A stretch of 64,000 nt of DNA, taken from contig NC_013132.1 of NCBI RefSeq assembly GCF_000024005.1, forward strand, positions 2,970,001 to 3,034,000, in the 5' to 3' direction. The notes beneath the pieces were generated by a model, which ran no database searches, was not told where the DNA came from, and saw nothing but the letters and a program-made list of their open reading frames with translations. The DNA is from Chitinophaga pinensis DSM 2588 (GTDB lineage: Bacteria > Bacteroidota > Bacteroidia > Chitinophagales > Chitinophagaceae). Below are positions 6,955 to 15,697 of this stretch, in pieces; the stretch's first letter is position 1, and each line of letters begins with the position of its first letter. The translations under genes were made by a program, and so were the position numbers.

Positions 6955-9849
6955 ATGAATAGGCTAAAACGATGGTATACAGACAAATACTGTCTGCTGC
7001 TGCTGGCCGTAATGACCATAGATCTGGCCCATGCACAGCAAACGCCTGCTTTTACGTCTATTGCCCTTCAACCGACCGTAGCTTATCTGAAACACCAGGG
7101 CCGTGCTGCCAGGATGGTCAGACTGCTCTTTCATGGAGGCAATAGTTATGCGCCCGCCATGGCTTATATGACTTTTAACGGCCTGTATGATAGTATCCCG
7201 CTTGTGGCGACTGAAAAAGGCATTGATATATTTGAACTGCCTTTACCCGGTGGACCTGTACACCACGAAACACAGCTCTATGTAAAAGTGAAATCCGGTG
7301 GAAGGGAATATACCGCCCGTTGTATGGTAGCCCCTGCGCCGGAATGGAAAGTATACCTGTTGCCGCATTCTCATGTGGATATCGGGTATACCAATGTGCA
7401 GGAGAAAGTCATGCAATTGCATATGAACAATATTGACGAGGCCATCAAGATTGCGGAACGTACACAAAACTACCCGCCGGATGCCCGTTATAAGTGGAAT
7501 ACAGAGGCTTTCTGGGTAGTGGATCACTACCTGGCTGCTGCCGATGAAGCAAAGAAAAAAGCCTTCTGGGAAGCGGTTAAAAAGGGTTGGATCAATATTG
7601 ATGGCGCCTACGCGAATATCAATACCAGCGTGACAGATTCCCGTCAGCTGATGCAGATGTTCTATACAGCGGTAAAGACAGCCAAAGACCACGGTCTTGA
7701 TATTAATACCATGTTCCAGGGCGACGTACCCGGGGCTTCCTGGGGACTGGCCAGTCAGTCGGGTATAACAGGGATCCGTTATTTCTGGGGCGCGCCCAAT
7801 GCGGATGATCGTATCGGTCAGTCGCCTGCATGGAGAGACAGACCTTTTTACTGGCAATCACCCGGTCAGCAGAAAATGCTGTACTGGCAAAGCGAACCTT
7901 ATTCCATCGGTTACAGATTAAAAGGTAGCAAGATCCCTAATTTCTTCACGGTAGAAGATCCTGTACCTTACTATACCGGTCATCCTTCTGAGAACTTCCT
8001 GAATCCTTATCTGTTCGATTACCTGGCAGCACTGGACAAAAAGAAGTTCCCCTACAACATGACTATCATGACATGGGCGATGAGTGATAATGCACCGATT
8101 GATCCGGAACTGCCGGAAGCCGTGAAAGCATGGAATGAACGTTATGCATCACCCAGATTGGTTATTACTTCCGTAAAACAATTCTTCAACGATTTTGAAG
8201 CTGCCTATGCAGACAGAATACCGGTAGTATCCGGTGATTATACAGAGTTCTGGACAGATGGTATTGCTTCTGCTGCCAGAGAAACAGGGTACAACAGGAA
8301 TGCTTCAGAAACACTGCAACAGGCAGATGCTGTATGGGCATTACGTGGCAAAGCAGACTATCCGGCGACAGCCATAGATACGATATGGAATAACATCCTG
8401 CTGTTCAATGAACATACCTGGGGCGCTTATAACAGTATCTCCAATCCGGAAGATCCCAAGGTGATTTCACAATGGGGATATAAGCAGTCATTCGCATTAA
8501 AAGGACATGCGCAGTCTGCCGCTATGTTAACATCCGCCACCGGCGGAGAAGCCATTGCTAATGCTGTTGATGTATACAATACCATTGGCGAAAACCGTAC
8601 AGAATTAGTACGGATACCTGCGGCACAAAGTACAGCCGGAGACCTGGTGAAAGATGTCAATGGAAAGAAAGTGCCATCGCAACGTCTCAGCACCGGCGAA
8701 CTGGCCATACTGGTACAACACATTGCACCATATGCTAAACAACGCTTTACCATACAGGCAGGAAAGGCTTATAGCAACACGAAATCAGTTGTCAGCAATA
8801 CCACCCTGCAAAATGAGCTGTATAAGATATCACTCAATGCGCAAACAGGTAATATCGACAAACTGGAACGTAGTGGTATTCCCCATAATCTCGCGGATTC
8901 CGGTGGATTGAACCGTTACTCTTATCTGCCTGGTGATTCATTGGAACATATTGCATATGCAGGTCCGGCGACAATCACCGTAAAAGAAAAAGGTCCGCTG
9001 GTAGTGAGTGTAATTGTGACAGCGGTAGCTCCCGGTGCTAATGAACTCACTACTGAAATAATGCTGGTAGCAGGTGAAGACCGTGTACAGATCATCAATA
9101 ACATCGATAAAAAAGCGATTACAAAGAAAGAAGGCGTACACTTCGGATTCCCTTTCAATGTAGCAGATGCGCAGGTCAGATATAGTATTCCCTGGGGCAG
9201 TATCAATGTTGAAGCAGACCAGTTACAATATGCCAACCGCAACTGGTATACCGTACAACATTGGGTGGACGTATCCAATAAAGACTATGGTGTCACCTGG
9301 TCAACACCAGATGCGCCATTGTTTGAAGTAGGGGCACAGACAACGGCAGGTCTTACCGGTGGATTACATGATTCTCCTAAATGGATCAGTTTTACAGAAC
9401 AGCATCCTGCTATCTATTCCTGGATAATGAACAACCTGTGGCATACCAATTTCCGGCACGCACAGGAAGGACCGACTACTTTTCGTTATTACCTGACGGT
9501 ACACCATAGCTATGATGCCTATGCTGCGAATCAACAGGGACTGGCTAATCACCGTCCGTTGATAGCTGCTCCGGCCAGCGGTCCGGCAACAGAGTCTTTG
9601 CCTTTTACCATCAACTCCAAAGCAGTCTACGTAGAGAGTCTGAAACCTGCCGCTGATGGCAAAGGGGTGATCGTATGGCTGGTGAATACAGCGCCGGTTG
9701 AAACAGGCGTTTCCTTCAATACGAAAAGTAATGCTGCAAAACTGCAGATCACAGCTACCAATATGCTGGAAGAATATAAACAGTCATTAGATAACAACAT
9801 CATCCTGCCTGCAAAAGGAGTTATGATGGTACGTGTGGAAAACAAATAA
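6955..9849 (+). CDS. Secreted GH38-family alpha-mannosidase-like glycosidase
   Basis: 964 residues from the ATG at 6955. The start gives a clean signal peptide (MNRLKRWYTDKYCLLLLAVM...AHAQQ); a longer TTG-initiated reading from 6934 is unlikely. The catalytic half has the GH38 features: LLPHSHVDIGYT near residue 138 (metal-binding His and Asp), FWVVDHYL, and QGDVPGASWGL near residue 254, whose Asp is the probable nucleophile. A long C-terminal beta-rich half (about residues 560-960) fits the GH38 C-terminal domains. Family enzymes release alpha-mannose from mannosides. It is the first gene of a four-gene operon, so periplasmic or surface mannose release for the downstream transporter is the likely job. 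Confidence 0.82.
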   Translation: MNRLKRWYTDKYCLLLLAVMTIDLAHAQQTPAFTSIALQPTVAYLKHQGRAARMVRLLFHGGNSYAPAMAYMTFNGLYDSIPLVATEKGIDIFELPLPGGPVHHETQLYVKVKSGGREYTARCMVAPAPEWKVYLLPHSHVDIGYTNVQEKVMQLHMNNIDEAIKIAERTQNYPPDARYKWNTEAFWVVDHYLAAADEAKKKAFWEAVKKGWINIDGAYANINTSVTDSRQLMQMFYTAVKTAKDHGLDINTMFQGDVPGASWGLASQSGITGIRYFWGAPNADDRIGQSPAWRDRPFYWQSPGQQKMLYWQSEPYSIGYRLKGSKIPNFFTVEDPVPYYTGHPSENFLNPYLFDYLAALDKKKFPYNMTIMTWAMSDNAPIDPELPEAVKAWNERYASPRLVITSVKQFFNDFEAAYADRIPVVSGDYTEFWTDGIASAARETGYNRNASETLQQADAVWALRGKADYPATAIDTIWNNILLFNEHTWGAYNSISNPEDPKVISQWGYKQSFALKGHAQSAAMLTSATGGEAIANAVDVYNTIGENRTELVRIPAAQSTAGDLVKDVNGKKVPSQRLSTGELAILVQHIAPYAKQRFTIQAGKAYSNTKSVVSNTTLQNELYKISLNAQTGNIDKLERSGIPHNLADSGGLNRYSYLPGDSLEHIAYAGPATITVKEKGPLVVSVIVTAVAPGANELTTEIMLVAGEDRVQIINNIDKKAITKKEGVHFGFPFNVADAQVRYSIPWGSINVEADQLQYANRNWYTVQHWVDVSNKDYGVTWSTPDAPLFEVGAQTTAGLTGGLHDSPKWISFTEQHPAIYSWIMNNLWHTNFRHAQEGPTTFRYYLTVHHSYDAYAANQQGLANHRPLIAAPASGPATESLPFTINSKAVYVESLKPAADGKGVIVWLVNTAPVETGVSFNTKSNAAKLQITATNMLEEYKQSLDNNIILPAKGVMMVRVENK

Positions 9850-9866
9850 CAATAATCAGATTGGTC

Positions 9867-11723
9867 ATGTTGAACGCCGAAAAATATATTACTACGCAGC
9901 CTGGATCTGCAATCAATACAGAAGGCTGGCGTAATTCCGGTCAGCCCCTGCTGCCCTTACAGCAATCCTCCTTACCGGAAGGTTATAACATCTATCCGGC
10001 ACATGCACTGGGTAATGGAAAAATAAAAGAAGGGTATGAAACATTGGCTACCTGGATCGCCGGTCATTCCCAGGTATTGATAGATGGCTATACCGGTGTG
10101 TTCTGGGAGGACATCCAGGCAGCATTGGAAGCCATATTCGCAGTAAAAAAAATACGCGTAAAGTGGCATTATACTGCCGCTGCGATCAAAGATACAGTTA
10201 CTGTAGATCAACTGGTGGCGCCATTCACCGGAGAACATGGCGCTGTGTGGGGTACGCGTACAACCTTACGGCTGACTGACTTCTTTGACAAACAAAAGCT
10301 TGCAGCCATACAACCTGATCCTGCTTATGATGTGAATATCGTTATAGGTATCGGTGCATCACTGACAGCATGGAAGGCGCCATTGATCTATATGGATATG
10401 CCGAAGAATGAACTGCAATACCGTATGCGTGCAGGTGCGGCCGGTAACCTGGCTACACACACGATGGATAAGTCATCCGAAATGTATAAACGCGCCTATT
10501 TCGTTGACTGGGTAGTCCTGAATGCACATAAAGCAGCTATCGCAGATGATATCACTGTATTTGCCGATTCACAGTGGGGACAAACCCTTACCTGGATAAA
10601 AGCAGCAGACCTGATAGCAGGTATACGGCATATCAGTCAGGATACCTTCCGCGTACGTCCCTGGTTTGAAGCGGGCGCCTGGGGCGGACAGTGGATGAAA
10701 AAACATATTGCGGGTCTGCCGCAGCAGGAAGTCAACCTGGCCTGGTCTTTTGAAATGATTGTACCCGAGAATGGTGTATTATTCGAAAGTGATCATTATC
10801 TTTTCGAAATTCCTTTCGAATGGCTGATGTTCCTGCAACATAAAGCTATTTTGGGCAAACATGCAGGGATCTTCGGTTATGAATTCCCGATACGCTTCGA
10901 TTTCCTGGATACATTTGATGGTGGCAACCTGTCTATCCAATGTCATCCTTCCATGGAATACATCCGTGAGCAGTTTGGCGAGACGTTTACACAGGACGAA
11001 ACCTACTATATTTTAGATTGTAAAGCAGGCGCCGGTGTGTATCTTGGTTTTACGGAGCAGATAGACCCGGAACAGTTTAAAGCTATATTGGAATATAGTC
11101 AGCAGCATAATCAGCCGGTAGAGATCACGGATTATGTGCAGCGTCATGAGGCGAAAAAGCACGACCTGTTCCTGATACCGAATGGTACGGTGCATAGTGC
11201 AGGTGCAGATAACCTGGTACTGGAAATCAGTGCCACGCCATACATCTTTACTTTCAAGATGTACGACTGGCTGAGGCTCGGACTGGATGGTCAGCCAAGA
11301 CCGATCAATATTGATCATGCATTCAGGAACCTGGTATTCAGCAGGAAAGGAGCACGTGTACAGCAGGAACTGATATCGGCGCCGGCAGTGATACAAAAGG
11401 GTGCTGACTGGCAGTTATGGCATCTGCCTACCCATGAGCAGCATTTTTATGATGTAGAGCGGGTAGAACTGGAAACCAGCGTATCTTTTGATACCACAGG
11501 ACGTTGTCTGATCCTGATGCTGGTAGAAGGTACTACGATAGCGGTGAAGACAGCCAATGGCAAAGAAACATTGTACCAGTATGCGGAAACATTTGTGATA
11601 CCCGCTGCTGCTGATTATTATACACTCATTAACAAAAGTCCGGGAACAGCAAAAGTGGTGCAGGCATTTCTGAAAGAGGACCATCCCGTATTCAGCATTA
11701 TCAGTTATGAAAAAACAATCTAG
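9867..11723 (+). CDS. Class I mannose-6-phosphate isomerase-like protein with N-terminal extension
   Basis: 618 residues from ATG 9867 (17 bp after the mannosidase stop). The C-terminal part (about residues 280-570) is PMI-like, with the metal-site patterns LSIQCHPSMEY (QxH) and KKHDLFLIPNGTVHSAG. PMI interconverts mannose-6-P and fructose-6-P, which fits the operon. The first 270 residues are an extra domain containing QVLIDGYTGVFWEDIQ, reminiscent of a nucleotide-kinase-like fold but without a Walker A loop that I can find. Typical class I PMIs are 300-400 residues, so this is a long variant. It overlaps the transporter gene by 17 bp, which suggests translational coupling. Confidence 0.78.
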   Translation: MLNAEKYITTQPGSAINTEGWRNSGQPLLPLQQSSLPEGYNIYPAHALGNGKIKEGYETLATWIAGHSQVLIDGYTGVFWEDIQAALEAIFAVKKIRVKWHYTAAAIKDTVTVDQLVAPFTGEHGAVWGTRTTLRLTDFFDKQKLAAIQPDPAYDVNIVIGIGASLTAWKAPLIYMDMPKNELQYRMRAGAAGNLATHTMDKSSEMYKRAYFVDWVVLNAHKAAIADDITVFADSQWGQTLTWIKAADLIAGIRHISQDTFRVRPWFEAGAWGGQWMKKHIAGLPQQEVNLAWSFEMIVPENGVLFESDHYLFEIPFEWLMFLQHKAILGKHAGIFGYEFPIRFDFLDTFDGGNLSIQCHPSMEYIREQFGETFTQDETYYILDCKAGAGVYLGFTEQIDPEQFKAILEYSQQHNQPVEITDYVQRHEAKKHDLFLIPNGTVHSAGADNLVLEISATPYIFTFKMYDWLRLGLDGQPRPINIDHAFRNLVFSRKGARVQQELISAPAVIQKGADWQLWHLPTHEQHFYDVERVELETSVSFDTTGRCLILMLVEGTTIAVKTANGKETLYQYAETFVIPAAADYYTLINKSPGTAKVVQAFLKEDHPVFSIISYEKTI

Positions 11724-13020
11724 CTTACTTTTAATGACCACGATGGTCGCCTCGCTGGGCGGCTTCCTGTTTGGCTTTGATATGGCCGTTGTATCGGGCA
11801 TATTACCTTTTGTACGGGAGCAGTTCACCTTATCCTCTTTCCAGGAAGGATGGTTTGTATCCTCTGCACTGGTAGGGTGTATTATCGGTGTTATCTTCTC
11901 CGGTAATCTCAGCGACAGACTAGGCAGGAAAAAGCTGTTATATATGGCAGCTGCTCTTTTCCTGGTGGCAGCTCTTGGCTGTGCCTTCTTTTCTACCCTT
12001 TTCTGGATCATTGCAGCGCGTATCGGCGGTGGGGTGGCTGTGGGGATTGCTTCGAGCATCGTGCCGCTGTATCTGTCTGAAATTGCCCCTGATGATAAAA
12101 GAGGCAGATTAGTGACCTATTACCAGCTGGCAGTCACGATCGGTATCCTGGTTGCCTATTGCAGTAATGCCAGACTACTGACTTATGCAGAAGCGCATAA
12201 GGCAGAAACTAGCGGTGGTGTGTTACATTTCCTTTTTGTGCAGGAAGTATGGCGGGGGATGTTTGGTTTGGGGATGTTGCCGGCCGCCTTGTTCCTTTTC
12301 GGATTGATATGGGTGCCTGAGAGTCCGCGCTGGCTGATGCAGCAGGGGAAAGAAAAGGAATCCACAGGTTATGCACCGCTGTTTGTACCTGCGATGCGCA
12401 GGGCATTGCTGATCGGTATATTACTGCCCTTGTTCTCACAGTTCAGCGGTATTAATGCGATTATTTATTACGGTCCGACGATACTCAATAATGCAGGTAT
12501 TACACTTAGTAACTCTTTTGTCAGCCAGATCATCTTTGGTGCGGCCAATGTCTTCTTTACCATATTTGCGATCTGGAAAGTAGATAGTCTGGGGAGAAGA
12601 CCTTTATACCTCTGGGGAACGGCGGGTGCTACCATCAGTCTTATCCTGACGGGGCTCTGTTTCTATCAGAACGTGGCTACCGGTATTCCGTTGTTATTGT
12701 CTGTGCTGGCTTTCCTGGCTTTCTTCGCGTTTTCTATTGGTCCGCTGAAGTTTGTGATCGCAGCAGAGATCTTTCCGGATAATATCCGTGCAAAGGCTTT
12801 ATCCCTGAGTATCATGGTAATGTGGATATCTGATACGATTGTCGGACAACTCACGCCGATATTACTGCGTAACCTGGGTACGGCACAGACATTCTGGTTT
12901 TTCGCCGTATTTTGTCTGGCGGCATTTATAGCGGTTTACCGCTTATTGCCGGAAACGAAAGGACAGTCATTTGAACAGATAGAACAGTATTGGAAAAATT
13001 CAATCAAAAAGACAGCGTAA
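11707..13020 (+). CDS. MFS sugar/H+ symporter (sugar porter family)
   Basis: 437 residues with about 12 hydrophobic spans. Sugar-porter signatures are present: GGFLFGFDMAVVSG in TM1, SDRLGRKK after TM2, PESPRWL before the central loop, QFSGINAIIYYGP in TM7, DSLGRRPL after TM8 and PETKGQS at the C-terminus. It is slightly shorter than XylE-type porters (about 460-490), mainly in the central loop after PESPRW. It lies in the inner membrane. In this operon mannose or a related hexose is the expected substrate. The stop overlaps the ROK kinase start (TAATG). Confidence 0.88.
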   Translation: MKKQSSLLLMTTMVASLGGFLFGFDMAVVSGILPFVREQFTLSSFQEGWFVSSALVGCIIGVIFSGNLSDRLGRKKLLYMAAALFLVAALGCAFFSTLFWIIAARIGGGVAVGIASSIVPLYLSEIAPDDKRGRLVTYYQLAVTIGILVAYCSNARLLTYAEAHKAETSGGVLHFLFVQEVWRGMFGLGMLPAALFLFGLIWVPESPRWLMQQGKEKESTGYAPLFVPAMRRALLIGILLPLFSQFSGINAIIYYGPTILNNAGITLSNSFVSQIIFGAANVFFTIFAIWKVDSLGRRPLYLWGTAGATISLILTGLCFYQNVATGIPLLLSVLAFLAFFAFSIGPLKFVIAAEIFPDNIRAKALSLSIMVMWISDTIVGQLTPILLRNLGTAQTFWFFAVFCLAAFIAVYRLLPETKGQSFEQIEQYWKNSIKKTA

Positions 13021-13871
13021 TGAACGGACTGGTATTAGCGGTGGATATAGGCGGATCGCATATTACAACGGCGCTTGTGGATATGCAGCAGCGGACACTA
13101 TTACCCCGCTCTTTATGGCGTGCGCATATCGATTCGCATGGCAGTGCAGACGAGATTATCGGTGGATGGGTGGACGTCATGCAACAGTCTTTGGGCGATG
13201 CAAATGGCGCTATCCGTATTGGTATCGCAATGCCGGGGCCCTTCGATTATGAGGCGGGTATCAGTCTGATAAAAGGGCTGCATAAATATGAATCTTTATA
13301 CGGCCTGAATATAAAAGAACTGCTGGCGGAAAGATTACATATCTCTCCGGATGCGATCAGGTTTACCAATGATGCTTCCTGCTTTTTACAGGGGGAATTA
13401 TTTGCGGGTGTGGCTGAAGGTGCGGAATCTGCCCTCGGACTGACCTTAGGCACCGGTTTCGGATCTTCTGTAGCCGCAAATGGTATGGCGCAGGAAGGTA
13501 CTTTCTGGAAAACCCCTTTCAGGGAAACGACAGCAGAGGAATACTTCTCTACCAGGTGGTTTTTGCGCAGGTATGAAGTATTGAGCGGAGAAAAGATCAG
13601 CAGTGTAAAAGAGCTGGCCCTGATGGCGCATGAGCCGGGGTACGCAAAAAGTATATTTGAGGAATTTGGACATAATCTGGCCGCCTTTCTGGAGGAGCAG
13701 CAGCCGCTCCCTTCATTGATTGTATTGGGCGGGAATATCGCGCAGGCTTTTCACCTGTTCTTTCGCGGTTTAGAGGAACAGTTACCCGATGTGCAGTTTG
13801 TTGTGTCTACACTGGGCGAAGACGCGATCCTGTTAGGCGCCGCAGGCGCATGGGCGACAATTAAGAATTAA
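13020..13871 (+). CDS. ROK-family sugar kinase lacking the zinc motif
   Basis: 283 residues from the ATG at 13020, whose A is the last base of the upstream stop; an in-frame start at 12990 inside the transporter gene is less likely. The N-terminal phosphate-binding LAVDIGGSHITTALVD, FTNDASCFLQGE (Asp as probable catalytic base) and LTLGTGFGSS are ROK/ASKHA features. The CxCGxxGCxE zinc motif that follows in typical ROK kinases is absent; the region reads AQEGTFWKTPFRE. Operon context suggests mannose or glucose phosphorylation. The last codons ATT AAG AAT TAA fall in the arm of an intergenic repeat. Confidence 0.8.
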   Translation: MNGLVLAVDIGGSHITTALVDMQQRTLLPRSLWRAHIDSHGSADEIIGGWVDVMQQSLGDANGAIRIGIAMPGPFDYEAGISLIKGLHKYESLYGLNIKELLAERLHISPDAIRFTNDASCFLQGELFAGVAEGAESALGLTLGTGFGSSVAANGMAQEGTFWKTPFRETTAEEYFSTRWFLRRYEVLSGEKISSVKELALMAHEPGYAKSIFEEFGHNLAAFLEEQQPLPSLIVLGGNIAQAFHLFFRGLEEQLPDVQFVVSTLGEDAILLGAAGAWATIKN

Positions 13872-14020
13872 CAATTTGGAATTAGGAATTGAAAATTAAT
13901 TGTCGTCATTCATGCTTTAAGGCCGCTTAAAATAAAGTGCTTTTGTGTGGCTATCTAAGAGCGGTTTAATGTTTAATTGAAGGCTATTGGCCTTTAATTC
14001 CTAATTCCTAATTCCTAATT
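13859..14020. repeat. Heptamer-arm inverted repeat, copy 2
   Basis: Left arm region 13859-13897 (AATTAAGAATTAAC, then GGAATTAGGAATT) and right arm 13996-14020 (tandem AATTCCT units). The plus-strand ROK gene ends inside the left arm and the minus-strand reductase gene ends inside the right arm at 14008. The core contains a short AAGGC/GCCTT hairpin next to the right arm. Confidence 0.75.
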
Positions 14021-14574
14021 ATTTTATAATAAAGGATCACTACTCCACTACTAAAAGACCTTGTCCGCATAAACTCTAACCTCACCTTCTCTTCCATATC
14101 CCTGAACATCGGCACTCCATGCTGGATAAACACCGGGTGTACCCATATCTGAAATTCGTCAATCAGTCCCTGCCGGATGAATGATTGTACAATACTGCTG
14201 CTACCATAGATGATCATATCCTTTCCGGGAGATTGTTTCAGTTTCAGGACTTCTTCGCTGATATTTCCTTTTATCAGCCGGGTATTCTGCCAGTCGGCAC
14301 TTTCCAATGTATGAGAGAATACGACTTTTGTATGGTTGTTCATGAGGTCTGCATATTCCAGTTCTACCCCGGTAAATGTCCTTACCGGCCAGTAACGGGC
14401 CATCCGTTCATAGCTACGCCTGCCCAGCAGGATGGTATCCATCTTTCCCAGCTGATGACAGATATAGAGCGACATTTCCTCGTTCCAGAGTGGAAAATGC
14501 CAGTCCAGTTCACCATTAATACCCGCCATAAATCCGTCCAGCGTAACATTCATAGATACGATTATCTTTCTCAT
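14008..14574 (-). CDS. RibD C-terminal/dihydrofolate-reductase-like protein
   Basis: About 188 residues from ATG 14574, which gives the family start MRKIIVSMNVTLDGFMAG. Further motifs are NGELDWHFP, DTILLGRRSYERMARYWP, KVVFSHTLESADWQNTRLI, DMIIYGSSSIVQSFIRQGLIDEF and a Val/Ile-rich end. This is the stand-alone RibD_C/DHFR-fold family, probably an NAD(P)H-dependent reductase of unknown substrate, cytoplasmic. Longer in-frame starts at 14664 and 14724 add a Pro-rich stretch outside the fold; I prefer the short form. The last residues IIRN and the stop are encoded by the right arm of the repeat (ATT AGG AAT TAG). Confidence 0.78.
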   Translation of the reverse strand: MRKIIVSMNVTLDGFMAGINGELDWHFPLWNEEMSLYICHQLGKMDTILLGRRSYERMARYWPVRTFTGVELEYADLMNNHTKVVFSHTLESADWQNTRLIKGNISEEVLKLKQSPGKDMIIYGSSSIVQSFIRQGLIDEFQIWVHPVFIQHGVPMFRDMEEKVRLEFMRTRSFSSGVVILYYKIIRN

Positions 14575-14651
14575 TCCATAAGAATTGCTCAATACCAAAG
14601 GTACAGTCACTGGATAGGTTGGAGGGGGCGTATTCCGGACTTGTGGCGGGG

Positions 14652-14683
14652 TTGTTTCTGACATGCAAATTTCCTTATTTTTG
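14652..14683 (+). promoter_or_regulatory. Promoter of the GlxA-type regulator gene
   Basis: -33 TTG at 14652-14654, 21-bp spacer, -7 TATTTTTG at 14676-14683 (TAnnTTTG). The predicted start site is about 25 bp upstream of ATG 14716. Confidence 0.5.
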
Positions 14684-14715
14684 TCGGGCAACCTGTTTAT
14701 TAAATCACATTCCCG

Positions 14716-15696
14716 ATGAAACACATTTCAATCCTCGTGCCGGATGAGGCTGTATTAGGTACAATTGCTGATACACGCTACATGTTCACAACACTCAACG
14801 AGTTCCTGGAGGCTGATGGTAAATCTCCCATGTTCCGCGTGCAACTGGTGGGATTAGGAGGAGAAGTAAGGCTCAACCAGGGGCTTTTCTCCATCCACCC
14901 TGATGTGCTGATCGGGGATGTATCGCAAACGGACCTGATTGTCATTCCGCCTTTAAGCGGGAACCTGAAAGCAACACTTGAAAGGAATAAGGCATTTCTT
15001 CCCTGGATCATTGATCATTATCACCAGGGAGCGGAAGTGGCCAGTCTGTGTATAGGCTCCTTTATGCTGGCGGCAACCGGCTTGCTGAACGGAAGGGAAT
15101 GTTCCAGTCACTGGGCTTCAGCGGCGGAATTCAGGGCGATGTTTCCGGAAGTGGATCTGATAGACGGCAGGATTATTACGGAGGAACAGGGACTGTATTC
15201 CAGCGGAGGCGCCACCTCTTACTGGAATTTGTTGCTGCATCTGGTGGAGAAGATGACGGATCGTGAATTGGCCATCAGGATCGCGAAACTGTTTGCCCTG
15301 GAAATAGACCGGAAAACGCAGTCTCCTTTTGTCATGTTTAACGGACAGAAGAAACATGAAGATGAACCTATCAAGAAAGCACAGGAGTTTATAGAATGTA
15401 ATCTGACGGAAAGGATTTCTGTGGATGATCTGGCGTCGCGTTTTGCCATCGGAAGAAGGCATTTCGACCGTCGCTTTAAAAAGGCGACCAACAATACACC
15501 CGCTGAATATATTCAACGGGTGAAGATTGAGGCCGCAAAGAAATGGCTGGAAAACAGCCATAAGAATGTGAATGAAGTTATGTACGAGGTAGGCTATAAC
15601 GACACCAAATCTTTCCGGACAGTGTTCAAAAAGATTACAGGACTGTCGCCGATCGACTACCGGAATAAATACAATAAAGAAGCAGTAGTGGCCTGA
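14716..15696 (+). CDS. GlxA-type transcription regulator (DJ-1/PfpI + AraC)
   Basis: 326 residues. The N-terminal half (residues 1-190) is a DJ-1/PfpI-like domain: ISILVPDEAVLGTIADTR, DLIVIPPLSG, and the elbow ASLCIGSFMLAATGLLNGRECSSHW with the Cys near residue 115. The C-terminal half (about 215-320) is an AraC double helix-turn-helix, with LASRFAIGRRHFDRRFKKAT and VGYNDTKSFRTVFKKITGLSPIDYR. Members activate nearby genes in response to small molecules. It is convergent with the pyruvate oxidase gene with a single base between the two stop codons, so the transcripts must overlap at their 3' ends. Confidence 0.88.
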   Translation: MKHISILVPDEAVLGTIADTRYMFTTLNEFLEADGKSPMFRVQLVGLGGEVRLNQGLFSIHPDVLIGDVSQTDLIVIPPLSGNLKATLERNKAFLPWIIDHYHQGAEVASLCIGSFMLAATGLLNGRECSSHWASAAEFRAMFPEVDLIDGRIITEEQGLYSSGGATSYWNLLLHLVEKMTDRELAIRIAKLFALEIDRKTQSPFVMFNGQKKHEDEPIKKAQEFIECNLTERISVDDLASRFAIGRRHFDRRFKKATNNTPAEYIQRVKIEAAKKWLENSHKNVNEVMYEVGYNDTKSFRTVFKKITGLSPIDYRNKYNKEAVVA

Positions 15697-15697
15697 C

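Noticed and set aside
7243..7857. 204-codon minus-strand ORF inside the GH38 gene
   Set aside because: Antisense shadow of a well-supported glycosidase; no independent features.
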